From: Bradyrhizobium sp. Leo170
GTDB taxonomy: Bacteria > Pseudomonadota > Alphaproteobacteria > Rhizobiales > Xanthobacteraceae
Direction of reading: 5' to 3'
Assembly: GCF_004296405.1 (NCBI RefSeq)
Contig: NZ_PSRR01000003.1
Span: forward strand, 1 to 64,000
Length of the DNA: 64,000 nt
Each line of letters begins with the position of its first letter. The stretch's first letter is position 1. Shown here one piece after another: positions 34,486-43,965 of this stretch. Both the position numbers and the translations under genes were made by a program. Below the pieces are notes generated by a model that made no database searches, was not told the origin of the DNA, and worked only from the letters and a program-made list of their open reading frames with translations.

Positions 34486-35292
34486 TCACGCCGATTTGCG
34501 GATATGCCGCCAGATGCGGTCGCGCAGCGTGCCGAAGGCATCGCCGCTCAGCATCTCATAGGTGCGCGGCCGCGGCAGCGGCACCTGCAGATGGTCGACG
34601 ATGCGGCCGGGCCGCGCCGACATCACGATCACTTCGTCGGCGAGGTAGACCGCCTCGGTCAGGCTGTGGGTGACGAACACGACGGTCTTGCCGGTCGCGG
34701 ACCAGATGCGGAGCAATTCGTCGCCCATGGTCATGCGGGTCTGCTCGTCGAGCGCGGCGAACGGCTCGTCCATCAACAGCACCGGCGGATCCTGCACCAG
34801 GCCGCGGGCGATCGAGACGCGCTGCTTCATGCCGCCGGACAATTCATGCGGATGACGTTTGCCGAAACCATCGAGCCCGACCAGCTTCAGCGCCTCCTGC
34901 GCCTTGGCGCGGCGTTCGCTCTTGGCGACGCCGCGCAGCGCCAGCGGAAACTCGACATTCTCCTCCGCGGTCAGCCATGGAAACAGGCTCGCTTCCTGGA
35001 ACACCACGCCGACGCGGTCCGGGTCGGGCTTGGGGATCGGCGCGCCGTTGATGGTGATGGTGCCCGTGGTCTGCTGGCGCAGGCCGGCCATCATCATCAA
35101 AAGCGTCGACTTGCCGCAGCCGCTCGGGCCGACCAGCACGACGAAGCGGCCCGGCTTGATCTCGAGCGAGACATTGTCGAGCGCGACCACGTCCTGCGTC
35201 GACGTCTTGAAGACTTGGCCGACATTTTTGACCTCGATCGCGCCGGCGCGCGGCGGCGGCTTTAGCGGTGTCACGTTCGCCAATGGCTGCAT
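34486..35292 (-). CDS. Ssu/Tau-type ABC ATPase
   Basis: The 268-residue product was started at the ATG at 35292 after GGTGG; an upstream ATG at 35307 has no ribosome site. Walker A is GPSGCGKST, Q-loop FQEASLFPW, signature LSGGMKQRVSIARGL and Walker B VLLMDEPFAALD. The H-loop is VTHSLTEAV. It energises the two permeases on either side. The start overlaps the upstream permease by 22 bases. Confidence 0.9.
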   Translation of the reverse strand: MQPLANVTPLKPPPRAGAIEVKNVGQVFKTSTQDVVALDNVSLEIKPGRFVVLVGPSGCGKSTLLMMMAGLRQQTTGTITINGAPIPKPDPDRVGVVFQEASLFPWLTAEENVEFPLALRGVAKSERRAKAQEALKLVGLDGFGKRHPHELSGGMKQRVSIARGLVQDPPVLLMDEPFAALDEQTRMTMGDELLRIWSATGKTVVFVTHSLTEAVYLADEVIVMSARPGRIVDHLQVPLPRPRTYEMLSGDAFGTLRDRIWRHIRKSA

Positions 35293-36026
35293 CGCGTTTC
35301 CACCCATCTGATCAGTTCGTTGAAGGTCATCGCGATCGCCGCGACCATCACCACGCCCGCCAGCAATTGCTTCATCTGGAAGTTCTCGCCCCAGGTCGCG
35401 ATCTGGTGGCCGATGCCGTCGCGCGAGGCGTACATTTCAGCGAGGATGACGCCGGTCAGGTTGAAGATCATGGAGATCCGCAACGCCTCCAGCAGCACCG
35501 GCAGCATGCTCGGCAGATAGACGCGGAACGCGGTCTGCGCGGGCGTCGCGCCATAGGAGCGGGCGACCGTCAAATGCTCCACCTTCACCGACTCCACCGC
35601 CGTCGTGGTCGACATGATCACGATGAAGATGGTCGAGAAGAAACCGAACCCGACCTTCTGCGAGAAGCCGACGCCGAACACCAGGATGAACATCGGCAGG
35701 AAGATCGATTTCGGGATGCTGAAGGCGAAGAACAAGAGCGGCTTTGCCACTTCCGCAAAGTAGCGGTTTTCCGCGATCAGGAACCCGATCAGCGCGCCTG
35801 AGGGGACCGCGAGCGCGAACGCGGCCAGCACTTCGGTCGCCGTCACCATCAGATCCTTGCGCACGGCGGCGCGCTGCAGGAGATCGCCGAGCGTCACCAG
35901 CGTGTCGGACGCCGACGGCAGCAGCCGCGGATTGACGATGCCGGTGCGCGACAGCAATTCCCACAGCGCAAAGATCGCGACCACGATCGCGATCCGCGCC
36001 AGCTTTATGGCAAGTGTGCCCTGCAT
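35271..36026 (-). CDS. Ssu/Tau-type ABC permease (first of two)
   Basis: The 251-residue inner-membrane protein starts at ATG 36026, one base after the binding-protein stop. It has six hydrophobic helices, and LTVARSYGATPAQTAFRVYL is the ATPase-coupling loop. A longer reading into the binding-protein gene was rejected because its extra residues are low-complexity antisense-like (Ser/Pro/Arg). It forms the channel with the product of 33678-34478. Confidence 0.87.
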   Translation of the reverse strand: MQGTLAIKLARIAIVVAIFALWELLSRTGIVNPRLLPSASDTLVTLGDLLQRAAVRKDLMVTATEVLAAFALAVPSGALIGFLIAENRYFAEVAKPLLFFAFSIPKSIFLPMFILVFGVGFSQKVGFGFFSTIFIVIMSTTTAVESVKVEHLTVARSYGATPAQTAFRVYLPSMLPVLLEALRISMIFNLTGVILAEMYASRDGIGHQIATWGENFQMKQLLAGVVMVAAIAMTFNELIRWVETRCSHWRT

Positions 36027-36027
36027 C

Positions 36028-36999
36028 TCAGAACTTCGTCGGCACCGGCTTGAACTTGGTGGAGATGATCTCCTCCACCGGCACGATGTCCTTGAGCCCG
36101 CCGAGCTTGGCGAGATCGAGCGAAAGCTGCACGGCGGCGGGCACGTTCGCGGCACCCATGTTGCCGTCGGTCTCCAGCTTCAGAATCGTGTTCTCATATT
36201 CCAGCGCGGCGATCTCGGCCGGCATCTCGTAAAGCTCAGAGATCAGCTTCACCGTCGTGTCGCGGTTGGCGCGCATGAATTGCAGCGCGCCGTAGAGCGC
36301 GTTGACGGCCTTCTGCACCACCTCGGGCTTGGCATCGGCATATTTGTCGAGCACGATCCAGCCGGCGCTCAGATTCGGCGGCACCGCCGTGGCGTAGTCG
36401 AGAATGGTGCGTGCCTCGCCCGATTTCGCAATCTGGAAGCTGAGCGGCGAATAGACCACGGCGGCATCGACATTGCCCGCGAGCAGGTTCGGCACCAGGC
36501 CGCCACCGCCGACCGGCACGCGGGTGAATTCGAGCTTCTTGTCCTGCGCGGTCCACAGCGCGAGCAGGTCGGAGCCGGAGCCGGCCGAGGTGATCGCGAC
36601 TTTCTTGCCGTTCAGATCCTTCACCTCGAGCGTCGACTTGACCGGCACCATCAGTTGCCAGCCGAAGCTGCCCATCGCGGCGTTGGCAACGAGTTTCGAC
36701 ATCACGCCCTTCTTGCGTCCGGCTGACACCAGCGAGGGCGGATCGAGAATGATGTCGGCAGCACCTGCCGCCATCGCCTCGAAGGTCTCCGCACCGCCGC
36801 GGTAGATGGTCAGTTCGGCGTTGATGCCTTCCTTTTCGAACAGCTTCTGCCGCACGGCGGTCTCGGCGATCGTCGTCGGCCAATAGGTCTTGGTCGGCAG
36901 TCCGACGCGAATCGTCTCGGCCGCGGAGGCGGCGACAGGCGCAGCGAGCACGGTGACGGCGACGAGCGACGCCAGGGCATGGCGGCGGGACATGGGCAT
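36028..36999 (-). CDS. NMT1/SsuA-type periplasmic binding protein
   Basis: The 323-residue product has a signal peptide (MPMSRRHALASLVAVTVLAA to ASA), possibly Tat because of SRRHAL. A GGAGG site lies about 9 bases before the ATG. The mature domain opens IRVGLPTKTYWPTTIAETAV and resembles the NMT1/ThiY/SsuA group that binds sulfonates, pyrimidines, phthalate-like acids and others. The specific ligand cannot be read from sequence. It is the first transport gene of the operon and follows the GntR regulator with a gap of about 50 bases. Confidence 0.87.
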   Translation of the reverse strand: MPMSRRHALASLVAVTVLAAPVAASAAETIRVGLPTKTYWPTTIAETAVRQKLFEKEGINAELTIYRGGAETFEAMAAGAADIILDPPSLVSAGRKKGVMSKLVANAAMGSFGWQLMVPVKSTLEVKDLNGKKVAITSAGSGSDLLALWTAQDKKLEFTRVPVGGGGLVPNLLAGNVDAAVVYSPLSFQIAKSGEARTILDYATAVPPNLSAGWIVLDKYADAKPEVVQKAVNALYGALQFMRANRDTTVKLISELYEMPAEIAALEYENTILKLETDGNMGAANVPAAVQLSLDLAKLGGLKDIVPVEEIISTKFKPVPTKF

Positions 37000-37051
37000 A
37001 GTTCTGTTTCCTCCGGGATGGCTGTTTGTTTCCGGGAACTGCTCCCGGCCT

Positions 37052-37711
37052 TCAGTTCGTGCCGTTCACCTCCGAGATCCGGGGCGCGGCGAGCTCGACG
37101 AATTCCATGGTGACCGTGAAGTGCTTGGACAGCGCGATGACGGCGGCATCCGCGTCGCGCCTGCGTACGGCTTCGACAATCGCGGCGTGCTCGGCTTCGA
37201 CATCGCGCGGCTTGCCGACCTCGCGCCGGATCGACAGCCGGCGATAGCGCTCACTCTGCTCGTGCAATTCGTCACGAAAGCCGAGCAGCCACCGCGAGCC
37301 GCAGGCATTGACGAGCGCGCGATGAAAAACGCGGTGGCGCACCACCCATTCTTCATAGTGCACGCCCGGCTGATCGGGATAGCGGTAGGGCACCGCCTTC
37401 AGCGCCTCCCAGGCGGCCTCGACAGCCGCGAGCCAGGCCGCGTCGCCGCGTTCGATCGAACGCCGCAGCGCCAGTCCTTCGATATCGATCCGCGTCTGCG
37501 TGACGTCGGCGAGATCGGCGAGCGAGACCGGGCTGACGCGAAAGCCGCGCTGGTCGGAGGCCTGCACCAACCCATCCGCCACCAGCCGCGACAGCGCCTC
37601 GCGCACCGCTGCGAGGCTGACGGAAAACTGTTTGGCGAGACCCGCGATGTGGAGCTTCTGGCCGGGCAAGAGCCGGGTCGAAAGGATGTCCGCGCGCAGC
37701 CGCTCCTGCAC
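37052..37711 (-). CDS. GntR/FadR-type regulator of the eight-gene operon, N-terminus uncertain
   Basis: The 219-residue reading from GTG 37711 contains a winged helix (ERLRADILSTRLLPGQKLHI; VSLAAVREALSRLVADGLV) and an all-helical FadR-type ligand domain with candidate metal His residues (HRVFHRALV, EHAAIVEA). The first residues of the normal GntR domain are missing. No ribosome site precedes this GTG. In another frame, an ATG at 37779 opens a sequence ending in RPRSLTLR that looks like the missing start, so a frameshift near 37711-37730 is suspected. It probably controls the operon that follows it. Confidence 0.75.
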   Translation of the reverse strand: MQERLRADILSTRLLPGQKLHIAGLAKQFSVSLAAVREALSRLVADGLVQASDQRGFRVSPVSLADLADVTQTRIDIEGLALRRSIERGDAAWLAAVEAAWEALKAVPYRYPDQPGVHYEEWVVRHRVFHRALVNACGSRWLLGFRDELHEQSERYRRLSIRREVGKPRDVEAEHAAIVEAVRRRDADAAVIALSKHFTVTMEFVELAAPRISEVNGTN

Positions 37712-37779
37712 CGCAACGTCAGGCTGCGCGGCCGCTCTTCGCCAAATCCCTCACGAAAACTCAACTCGATGCCGTTCAT

Positions 37780-38038
37780 GGCGGTGGAGATTGACGGGCT
37801 CGACCATTGCCGTCAATCGAAAATCGATTTTTTCCGTTCTAGAGTTCCACGATGTGACGACGTGCCTTGCGGTGTCCGACGTGACTGGCCCTGGTATCGC
37901 GGATGCCATTTCGCAGTCGCAAAAGATCTGGCCGCTCTTGAAGACAGAGCAGGGCGACGCGTCAAGCGTCCGCGGCGTCACCATAAATGGACAGGCGGAC
38001 GGAGCGGCGGGGCAAGTTGGAGCGGGTTGGCGTCCAAT
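37780..38038. promoter_or_regulatory. Upstream region of the GntR gene with an AT palindrome
   Basis: About 260 bases without a supported gene between the GntR start and the GGDEF-EAL stop. It contains the perfect palindrome AAAATCGATTTT at 37820-37831 in an otherwise GC-rich region. That is a plausible operator for the GntR protein. Nothing else was recognised. Confidence 0.4.
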
Positions 38039-39997
38039 CTAGGCCGCGTGGATCGAGCGCTGCATCTTGTCGAGCAGAGCAGGGATCTGTTCGGCCGGAA
38101 CCGGCCGGCCAATGAAATAGCCCTGGGCTTCGTCGCAGTTCGTCTGGCGCAGATATTCGAGCTGGTCGGCCGTCTCAACGCCTTCCGCCACCACGCCGAT
38201 GCGCAGCTCCCGCGCAAGCCCGATCACGGATTTGACGATTGCGGCGCAGTCGGGCTGCACCAGCATGTCGCGGATGAAGGATTGGTCGATCTTGATGCGG
38301 CTGAAAGGCAGTTTGCGCAAGTATGTCAGGGAGGAGAAGCCGGTGCCGAAATCGTCGAGCGCAACCGTCACTCCCAAATCCAACAGCGAGTTCAGGATCG
38401 ACAAGGCCGATCCATACTTTGCGATCAGCATCGATTCCGTGATCTCGATCTCGAGCCGATCGGGGCGCACGCCGGCTTGCGCAAGCGCCTGCACGATCGT
38501 CTGCAGGATGCCGGCATTGTTGAACTGCACCGCGGAGAAATTCACGGCCACGCGGATGTCGTCGGGCCATTCGGCAAGCGTCAGGCAGGCGCGGCGGACC
38601 ACCCACTCGCCGATCTGGTGGATCAGCCCGGTCTCTTCCGCGATCGGGATGAAGTCGCTGGGCGAAACCAGTCCGCGCTCGGGATGCCGCCAGCGCAGCA
38701 GTGCTTCGAACCCGGTGATGCGGTTCTCGCCGATCTCGATGAATGGCTGATACACCAGGAACAACTCGTCGCGCTCGATTGCCCCTTCCAGATCCCGCCG
38801 CAACGCCAGGCGATCGCGCGCCGACTTGTCGTCGCCGGGTTCGAAGAAGCAGATCGTGCCGGGTCCTGCCTTCTTGGCGCGATACAGCGCGATGTCGACA
38901 TGTTTCATGAGGTCGTGGGGCGTATTGCCGTCGCGCGGCGCCAGCACGATGCCGACGCTGGTTGCCCCGAACGCTTCGCGTCCATCGATCACGAACGGAT
39001 CGTCGAAGGCGGCAACGAAACATTCGGCGATCTCGAAGGCGTCTTTCGGCCTGGTCAGATTGGCCATGATCAGCGCGAACTCGTCGCCACCGATGCGTGC
39101 AACATGTTCGGTGGTGCGGGTGCAGCGTTGCAGTCGCGCAGCCGCCTGGACCAGAAACTCGTCCCCGGCGGGATGGCCGAACTTGTCGTTCACCTCCTTG
39201 AAGCGATCGAGATCGAGCAGCAGCACGGCAAACTCCTCGCCGGTGCGTGCCAGCCGGTCAAGCGCGGCTTCCAGGGTTTCGTTGAAGGCAATTCGGTTGG
39301 GCAGCCCCGTCAGCAGATCCCGCCGCACGGTCCGCTCCGCCTCGAGCTGGGTGATGATGCGCCGTGTGAATTCGAAGGAATTAACGAACACGGCGCGGAG
39401 CAGCACGAAGCCATAGATCGCGAGCAGGATTGCAACCAGCAGGTAGACGAAGTCGCCAATCCTGTACAGGCAGATCGTGGAGCCGATAAAGATCGGCGTG
39501 GTAAAGGCGATGGTGGCGATCGGAATGCTGGCGAAGGCGAGCGCGCCGCCCGCAAGCATTCCGGCGCAAAGACAGGTAATCACCAGTTGGCCGCCGTTGG
39601 AGGCGTTGGCAAAGAACGCCACTGGAACGATCGCCCACGCGGATCCCAGCACGAGTGCGTTTTGTACCAATCGATGCATGGTGCGGCGAGAGACGAACTG
39701 CGGCTTTGCAATTCGTCGCGACGCGCGTGACTGCCATCCGAGCCATATCGCGCCGCCGGCCACGGTCGCGGTCCAGATGGTGGCAGGAAGCCAGTCCGCC
39801 GAGTGCCAGAGCGCGATCGCAAGTATGGTCGCGTTGCAGACGTTGGCCAGCATGAAGCCGACGGCATGGCCGAGCACAAGCGACATCTGCTCAGAGCGGA
39901 TATAGCCGGCGCCCGTCTCGTCCGTTGCCGGTCCGCCGAACGCGGCGAGATCGCCGGCGAACAATTTTGAGAAATATGAGCTCAGATACGTCCGCAT
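38039..39997 (-). CDS. Membrane GGDEF-EAL cyclic-di-GMP signalling protein
   Basis: The 652-residue product was started at the ATG at 39997 (MRTYLSSYFSKLF); the reading to 40276 adds a low-complexity stretch without a ribosome site. Six or so N-terminal helices (about residues 35-205) form a membrane sensor. A GGDEF domain with intact RIGGDEFAL (cyclase active site) follows, then an EAL domain with GFEALLRWRHP, the DDFGTG loop and EGVET. Both enzymatic motifs look intact, so it could make or break c-di-GMP. The N-terminal signal is unknown. Confidence 0.88.
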   Translation of the reverse strand: MRTYLSSYFSKLFAGDLAAFGGPATDETGAGYIRSEQMSLVLGHAVGFMLANVCNATILAIALWHSADWLPATIWTATVAGGAIWLGWQSRASRRIAKPQFVSRRTMHRLVQNALVLGSAWAIVPVAFFANASNGGQLVITCLCAGMLAGGALAFASIPIATIAFTTPIFIGSTICLYRIGDFVYLLVAILLAIYGFVLLRAVFVNSFEFTRRIITQLEAERTVRRDLLTGLPNRIAFNETLEAALDRLARTGEEFAVLLLDLDRFKEVNDKFGHPAGDEFLVQAAARLQRCTRTTEHVARIGGDEFALIMANLTRPKDAFEIAECFVAAFDDPFVIDGREAFGATSVGIVLAPRDGNTPHDLMKHVDIALYRAKKAGPGTICFFEPGDDKSARDRLALRRDLEGAIERDELFLVYQPFIEIGENRITGFEALLRWRHPERGLVSPSDFIPIAEETGLIHQIGEWVVRRACLTLAEWPDDIRVAVNFSAVQFNNAGILQTIVQALAQAGVRPDRLEIEITESMLIAKYGSALSILNSLLDLGVTVALDDFGTGFSSLTYLRKLPFSRIKIDQSFIRDMLVQPDCAAIVKSVIGLARELRIGVVAEGVETADQLEYLRQTNCDEAQGYFIGRPVPAEQIPALLDKMQRSIHAA

Positions 39998-40302
39998 CCC
40001 TCGCCCTGCAGGCTTGGCCCCAAGGCGGGCGCCGATTGCGGAACCTCGCCGCAAAGCTTTGACAAACTGTGAATTATGGAGGGTGCGGACATCGCAACAA
40101 GACGTTGTGATAACCGCGTGCGCGTGCATCGCTAACAAATCGATACAAATGCGCTTGACGGCGATCGGGCGCGGCGCTGCCGGCGGAGCGGCCAATCGAG
40201 CGTGGCAGTCAAGGCCCTCAGGCGAAGGCGCATGGCGATAAGTCTTTTCAAATTGTAGCTTTGTCTGTACCACCACAGAAAATAAAAACCTGGGGGAAAC
40301 AA
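39998..40302. promoter_or_regulatory. Divergent intergenic region
   Basis: About 305 bases separate the divergent GGDEF-EAL and GMC oxidoreductase genes, so promoters in both directions must lie here. It is locally AT-rich towards 40240-40300. I see no box, palindrome or reading frame that I can support. Confidence 0.4.
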
Positions 40303-41916
40303 ATGAACAATAACAGCGACAGCTTGGAATTCGATTACGTGATCGTGGGCGCTGGTTCCGCCGGTTGCGTGCTCGCCAATCGCTTGAGCGCCGACGGCAA
40401 GAACTCGGTGCTGCTGCTGGAGGCGGGACCCAAGGATACCAACATCTGGATCCATGTGCCGCTCGGCTACGGAAAGCTGTTCAAGGAAAAAACCGTCAAC
40501 TGGATGTACCAGACCGAGCCCGAGCCGGAACTGCACGGGCGTCAGGTGTTTCAGCCCCGCGGAAAAGTGCTGGGCGGTTCGAGCTCGATCAACGGTCTGC
40601 TCTATGTGCGCGGCCAGCACGAGGATTACGACCGCTGGCGCCAGCGCGGCAATGCCGGCTGGGGCTATGACGAGGTGCTGCCCTATTTCAAGCGGGCGGA
40701 AGATCAGCAGCGCGGCGCGAACAAGTATCACGGCGCGGGCGGTCCGCTGCCGGTGTCGGACTGGCGGCATCACGATCCGCTGTCGGAAGCCTTTGTGAAG
40801 GCGGCGGACGAGGTCGGCATTCCCACCAATCCCGATTTCAATGGCGCGACCCAGGAGGGCGCCGGCTTCTTCCAGACCACGACGCGGCGCGGCCGCCGCG
40901 CCAGCAGCGCATTCTCCTATCTGCGCCCCGCGATGAAGCGCGGCAATCTGCATGTCGAGACCTCGGCGCTGGCGCAGCGCATCGTCTTCGAAGGACGCCG
41001 TGCGCGCGCCGTCGAATTCAAGCAGGAGGGGCGTGTTCGCACGGCGCGTGCCCGGCGCGAGATCCTGGTCTCCGGCGGCGCCTACAACTCACCGCAATTG
41101 CTGCAACTCTCCGGCGTCGGGCCGGCGGAGCTGTTGAGGAAGCACGGCATCGAGGTCGTGCTTGACCAGGCGGGCGTCGGCAATGATCTGCAGGATCATC
41201 TGCAGGTGCGGCTGATCACGCGCTGCCTGCAGCGTGTCACGCTCAACGACGTCGTCAATCATCCGCTGCGCCGCCTTTGGGCCGGTGCGCATTATGCGGC
41301 CTTGCGGCGCGGACCGCTGACGATCGCCGCCGGCACTTCGGGCGCATTCTTCAAGACCGATCCGCGGCTGGCGACGCCGGACATCCAGATCCACTTCATC
41401 CCGTTCTCGACCGACAAGATGGGCGAGAACCTGCACACGTTTTCGGGCTTCACCGCCTCCGTCTGCCAGCTCCGTCCCGAAAGCCGCGGCTCGCTTCGCA
41501 TCAAAAGCGCGGACCCATCAGTGCCGCCGGAAATCCGCATCAATTATCTTTCGACCGAGACCGACCGCCGCGCCTTCATCGACGGCCTCCGCATCCTGCG
41601 CAAGATCCTCGCTGCACCGGCGCTGAAGGCCTATTGTGCGGAAGAGATCGAGCCGGGCCCGAAGACGGTTAGCGACGAGGATCTGCTCGATTTCTGCCGC
41701 CGCACCGGCTCAACCGTCTATCACCCGACCTCGACCTGCCGCATGGGCAACGATGCGCTGGCCGTCGTCGACCAGCGGCTCAAAGTGCGCGGCATCGAAG
41801 GTTTGCGCGTGGTCGACGCCTCGATCATGCCCGACCTGATGTCGGGTAACACCAACGCGCCGACGATCATGATCGCGGAGAAGGCGTCCGACATGATTTT
41901 GGAGGATGCGCGTTAG
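40303..41916 (+). CDS. GMC-family FAD oxidoreductase (alcohol/choline dehydrogenase-like)
   Basis: The 537-residue product starts at ATG 40303 behind GGGGGA; the reading from 40261 has an unlikely lysine-rich extension. The N-terminal FAD-binding motif is YVIVGAGSAGCVLANRLS. The GMC signatures RGKVLGGSSSINGLLYVRG and SGGAYNSPQLLQLSGVGP follow. The catalytic His is in YHPTSTCRMG near the C-terminus, with Asn in GNTNAPTIMI. It oxidises an alcohol, possibly a long-chain, aromatic or polyethylene-glycol type. No betaine aldehyde dehydrogenase is nearby, so choline is not favoured. It stands alone. Confidence 0.88.
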   Translation: MNNNSDSLEFDYVIVGAGSAGCVLANRLSADGKNSVLLLEAGPKDTNIWIHVPLGYGKLFKEKTVNWMYQTEPEPELHGRQVFQPRGKVLGGSSSINGLLYVRGQHEDYDRWRQRGNAGWGYDEVLPYFKRAEDQQRGANKYHGAGGPLPVSDWRHHDPLSEAFVKAADEVGIPTNPDFNGATQEGAGFFQTTTRRGRRASSAFSYLRPAMKRGNLHVETSALAQRIVFEGRRARAVEFKQEGRVRTARARREILVSGGAYNSPQLLQLSGVGPAELLRKHGIEVVLDQAGVGNDLQDHLQVRLITRCLQRVTLNDVVNHPLRRLWAGAHYAALRRGPLTIAAGTSGAFFKTDPRLATPDIQIHFIPFSTDKMGENLHTFSGFTASVCQLRPESRGSLRIKSADPSVPPEIRINYLSTETDRRAFIDGLRILRKILAAPALKAYCAEEIEPGPKTVSDEDLLDFCRRTGSTVYHPTSTCRMGNDALAVVDQRLKVRGIEGLRVVDASIMPDLMSGNTNAPTIMIAEKASDMILEDAR

Positions 41917-41922
41917 TTTTGC

Positions 41923-42006
41923 GTAGCCCGGATGGAGCGAAGCGCAATCCGGGACTCTTCATTGCGGCGCCGAACCCCGGATTACGCTTCGCTCCATCCG
42001 GGCTAC
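41923..42006. repeat. Dispersed palindrome, family C (GTAGCCCGGAT), copy 1
   Basis: GTAGCCCGGATGGAGCGAAG and its inverted complement ending ATCCGGGCTAC form a long hairpin right after the oxidoreductase stop. Copies lie at 56813-56900 and 62986-63073. Confidence 0.85.
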
Positions 42007-42027
42007 GGGCTGACGCATCCAGAAATT

Positions 42028-42165
42028 CCGCTGTCATCATCCGCGAAGGCGGATGATCCAGTACACGCAGGCCTCTCGGTTGTAATGAGTGCTGGCGCTT
42101 ACTGGATGCCCCGTCGGAGCCTGTCATCGGGCTCGCCGAAGGCGAGACCCGGTGGCGGCGCATGA
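42028..42165. repeat. Palindromic repeat, family F-like
   Basis: GTCATCATCCGCGAAGGCGG and downstream CCAGTA/TACTGGAT units match parts of the element at 60833-60934 (TACTGGATC with the GTCCGCCTTCGCGGAC stem). No reading frame is supported here; it fills the gap between the oxidoreductase and hemE. Confidence 0.6.
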
Positions 42166-42180
42166 CGGTGGGAGGGGAGT

Positions 42181-43233
42181 TCAGTCTCTAAACGCCCGCA
42201 CCCGCTGCACCATCTGCTCGACATGGGCGATCGGTGTCTCCGGCTGGATGCCGTGGCCGAGGTTGAAGATCAGCCGGCCCTTGCCGTAATTCGCCAGCAC
42301 ATCGTCGATTGAGCGATCGAGCGCGTCGCCGCCGGCGATCAGCGCGAGCGGATCGAGATTGCCCTGCACCGCGGCGCGGCTCTGCACGCGTTCGCGGATC
42401 ATCGCCGGCTCCGCGGTCCAGTCGATGCTGACGGCGTTGACGCCGGTTGCTTCCACATAGGCGGGAAGCATGCCGGCAGCGCCACGGGGAAAGCCGATGA
42501 TCTTGGCGTCAGGCACCTGCCTACGGACGCCCTCGACGATGCGGCGCGCCGGCTCGATCGACCAGCGTTCGAATTCGCGCGGCGGCAACACTCCGGCCCA
42601 GGTGTCGAACAACTGCAGACAGTCGGCGCCGGCTTTCAACTGACCGACGAGATAGTGGATCGAATTCTCCACCAGCACGTCAACAATGGCGGCAAACGCT
42701 TGCGGGTGCCGATAGGCCATCATCCGCGCCGGTGCCTGATCGGGCGTGCCCTGGCCTGCGACCATATAGGTCGCGACCGTCCATGGCGCGCCGCAGAAGC
42801 CGATCAGCGCGATCCTGTCGTCGAGCTCGCGCCGCACGCGACGCAGCGCTTCATAGACCGGCTCGAGCTTCGTGAAGTCCGCATGCGTCGCTAGCGTCTT
42901 CACTTTTTCCGGCGTATCGAGCGGATCGAGCCGCGGGCCTTCGCCGGCCTCGAACCGCACCGAACGTCCCAGCGCATAGGGAATGACGAGGATGTCGGAG
43001 AAGATGATGGCCGCATCGAAGTTGAAGCGGCGGATCGGCTGCAGCGTGACTTCGGCGGCATAGTCCGGCGTGAAGCAGAGATCGAGGAAGCTGCCGGCCT
43101 TGGCCCGCAACTCGCGATATTCGGGCAGATAGCGGCCGGCCTGCCGCATCATCCAGATCGGCGGGACCGGCTGGCGCTTGCCGGCAAGCACATCAAGGAG
43201 CGGCTTGGAAGAAGCTTGGGAATCTTGGGACAA
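42181..43233 (-). CDS. hemE: Uroporphyrinogen decarboxylase
   Basis: The 350-residue product starts at TTG 43233 with AGGA 8 bases before it, which gives the usual family length; an in-frame extension to 43521 is unsupported. The two family signatures are clear: [17 protein letters not shown] at about residue 25 and [13 protein letters not shown] in the barrel. The active-site Asp is in [10 protein letters not shown]. It decarboxylates the four acetate side chains of uroporphyrinogen III to give coproporphyrinogen III, a cytoplasmic step of haem synthesis. No other hem gene lies near it in the window. Confidence 0.96.
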   Translation of the reverse strand: MSQDSQASSKPLLDVLAGKRQPVPPIWMMRQAGRYLPEYRELRAKAGSFLDLCFTPDYAAEVTLQPIRRFNFDAAIIFSDILVIPYALGRSVRFEAGEGPRLDPLDTPEKVKTLATHADFTKLEPVYEALRRVRRELDDRIALIGFCGAPWTVATYMVAGQGTPDQAPARMMAYRHPQAFAAIVDVLVENSIHYLVGQLKAGADCLQLFDTWAGVLPPREFERWSIEPARRIVEGVRRQVPDAKIIGFPRGAAGMLPAYVEATGVNAVSIDWTAEPAMIRERVQSRAAVQGNLDPLALIAGGDALDRSIDDVLANYGKGRLIFNLGHGIQPETPIAHVEQMVQRVRAFRD

Positions 43234-43258
43234 GAAAGGTTCCTGCTGAAACGGCTGA

Positions 43259-43582
<324 letters not shown>

Positions 43583-43627
43583 CTGTCGTCCTCGCGAACG
43601 AGCCTCCGTCGTCCTCGCGAAAGCGAG

Positions 43628-43704
43628 GACCCATAACCACAGGATCTAGTATTGAACTCGGAACGGCGTCCTGAGTTTTCTTCGAGCACCGGTGGTTATG
43701 GGTC
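43628..43704. repeat. Inverted repeat with GACCCATAACCAC arms
   Basis: 13-bp arms at 43628-43640 and 43692-43704 are exact complements; flanking CCTCGCGAAAGCGAGG (43612-43629) adds a small hairpin. The pattern is common in intergenic DNA of this genus. It lies between the 73-residue gene and slyX. Confidence 0.7.
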
Positions 43705-43734
43705 CCGGGTCAAGCCCGGCACGACGGCCACATT

Positions 43735-43965
43735 TCAATAATGCGGCGGCCGCTCGTTGATCGGGGCGGCCGTATTGCTTTCGGCTTCCTGCAACTGCTC
43801 GCGCAATTCTGCCACCTGCCGCGTCAGCGCATCGATCTGCTTCCATTGCGCGGTGATGGTCTCGTTCAGCGTCTCGATCGTGTCGTCCTGATAGGCGATC
43901 CGCGTTTCCAGCGCATCGATGCGCTCGGCGAGTGTCTTCATATCAGTCGTCTTCGCGTCAGTCAT
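43735..43965 (-). CDS. slyX: SlyX family protein
   Basis: The 76-residue product starts at ATG 43965; the longer reading to 44037 is inside trhO. It is almost wholly a heptad-repeat coiled coil ([20 protein letters not shown] and on to QVAELREQL) and ends in the family hallmark PPHY. SlyX proteins have no established biochemical role. It overlaps the 3' end of trhO by 8 bases, so it depends on trhO transcription. Confidence 0.9.
   Translation of the reverse strand: MTDAKTTDMKTLAERIDALETRIAYQDDTIETLNETITAQWKQIDALTRQVAELREQLQEAESNTAAPINERPPHY

Noticed and set aside
36890-39730. Very long plus-strand reading frame (about 946 codons)
   Set aside because: It runs antisense through the GntR and GGDEF-EAL genes, has Arg/His/Asp-rich composition typical of shadow frames in GC-rich DNA, and shows no domain.
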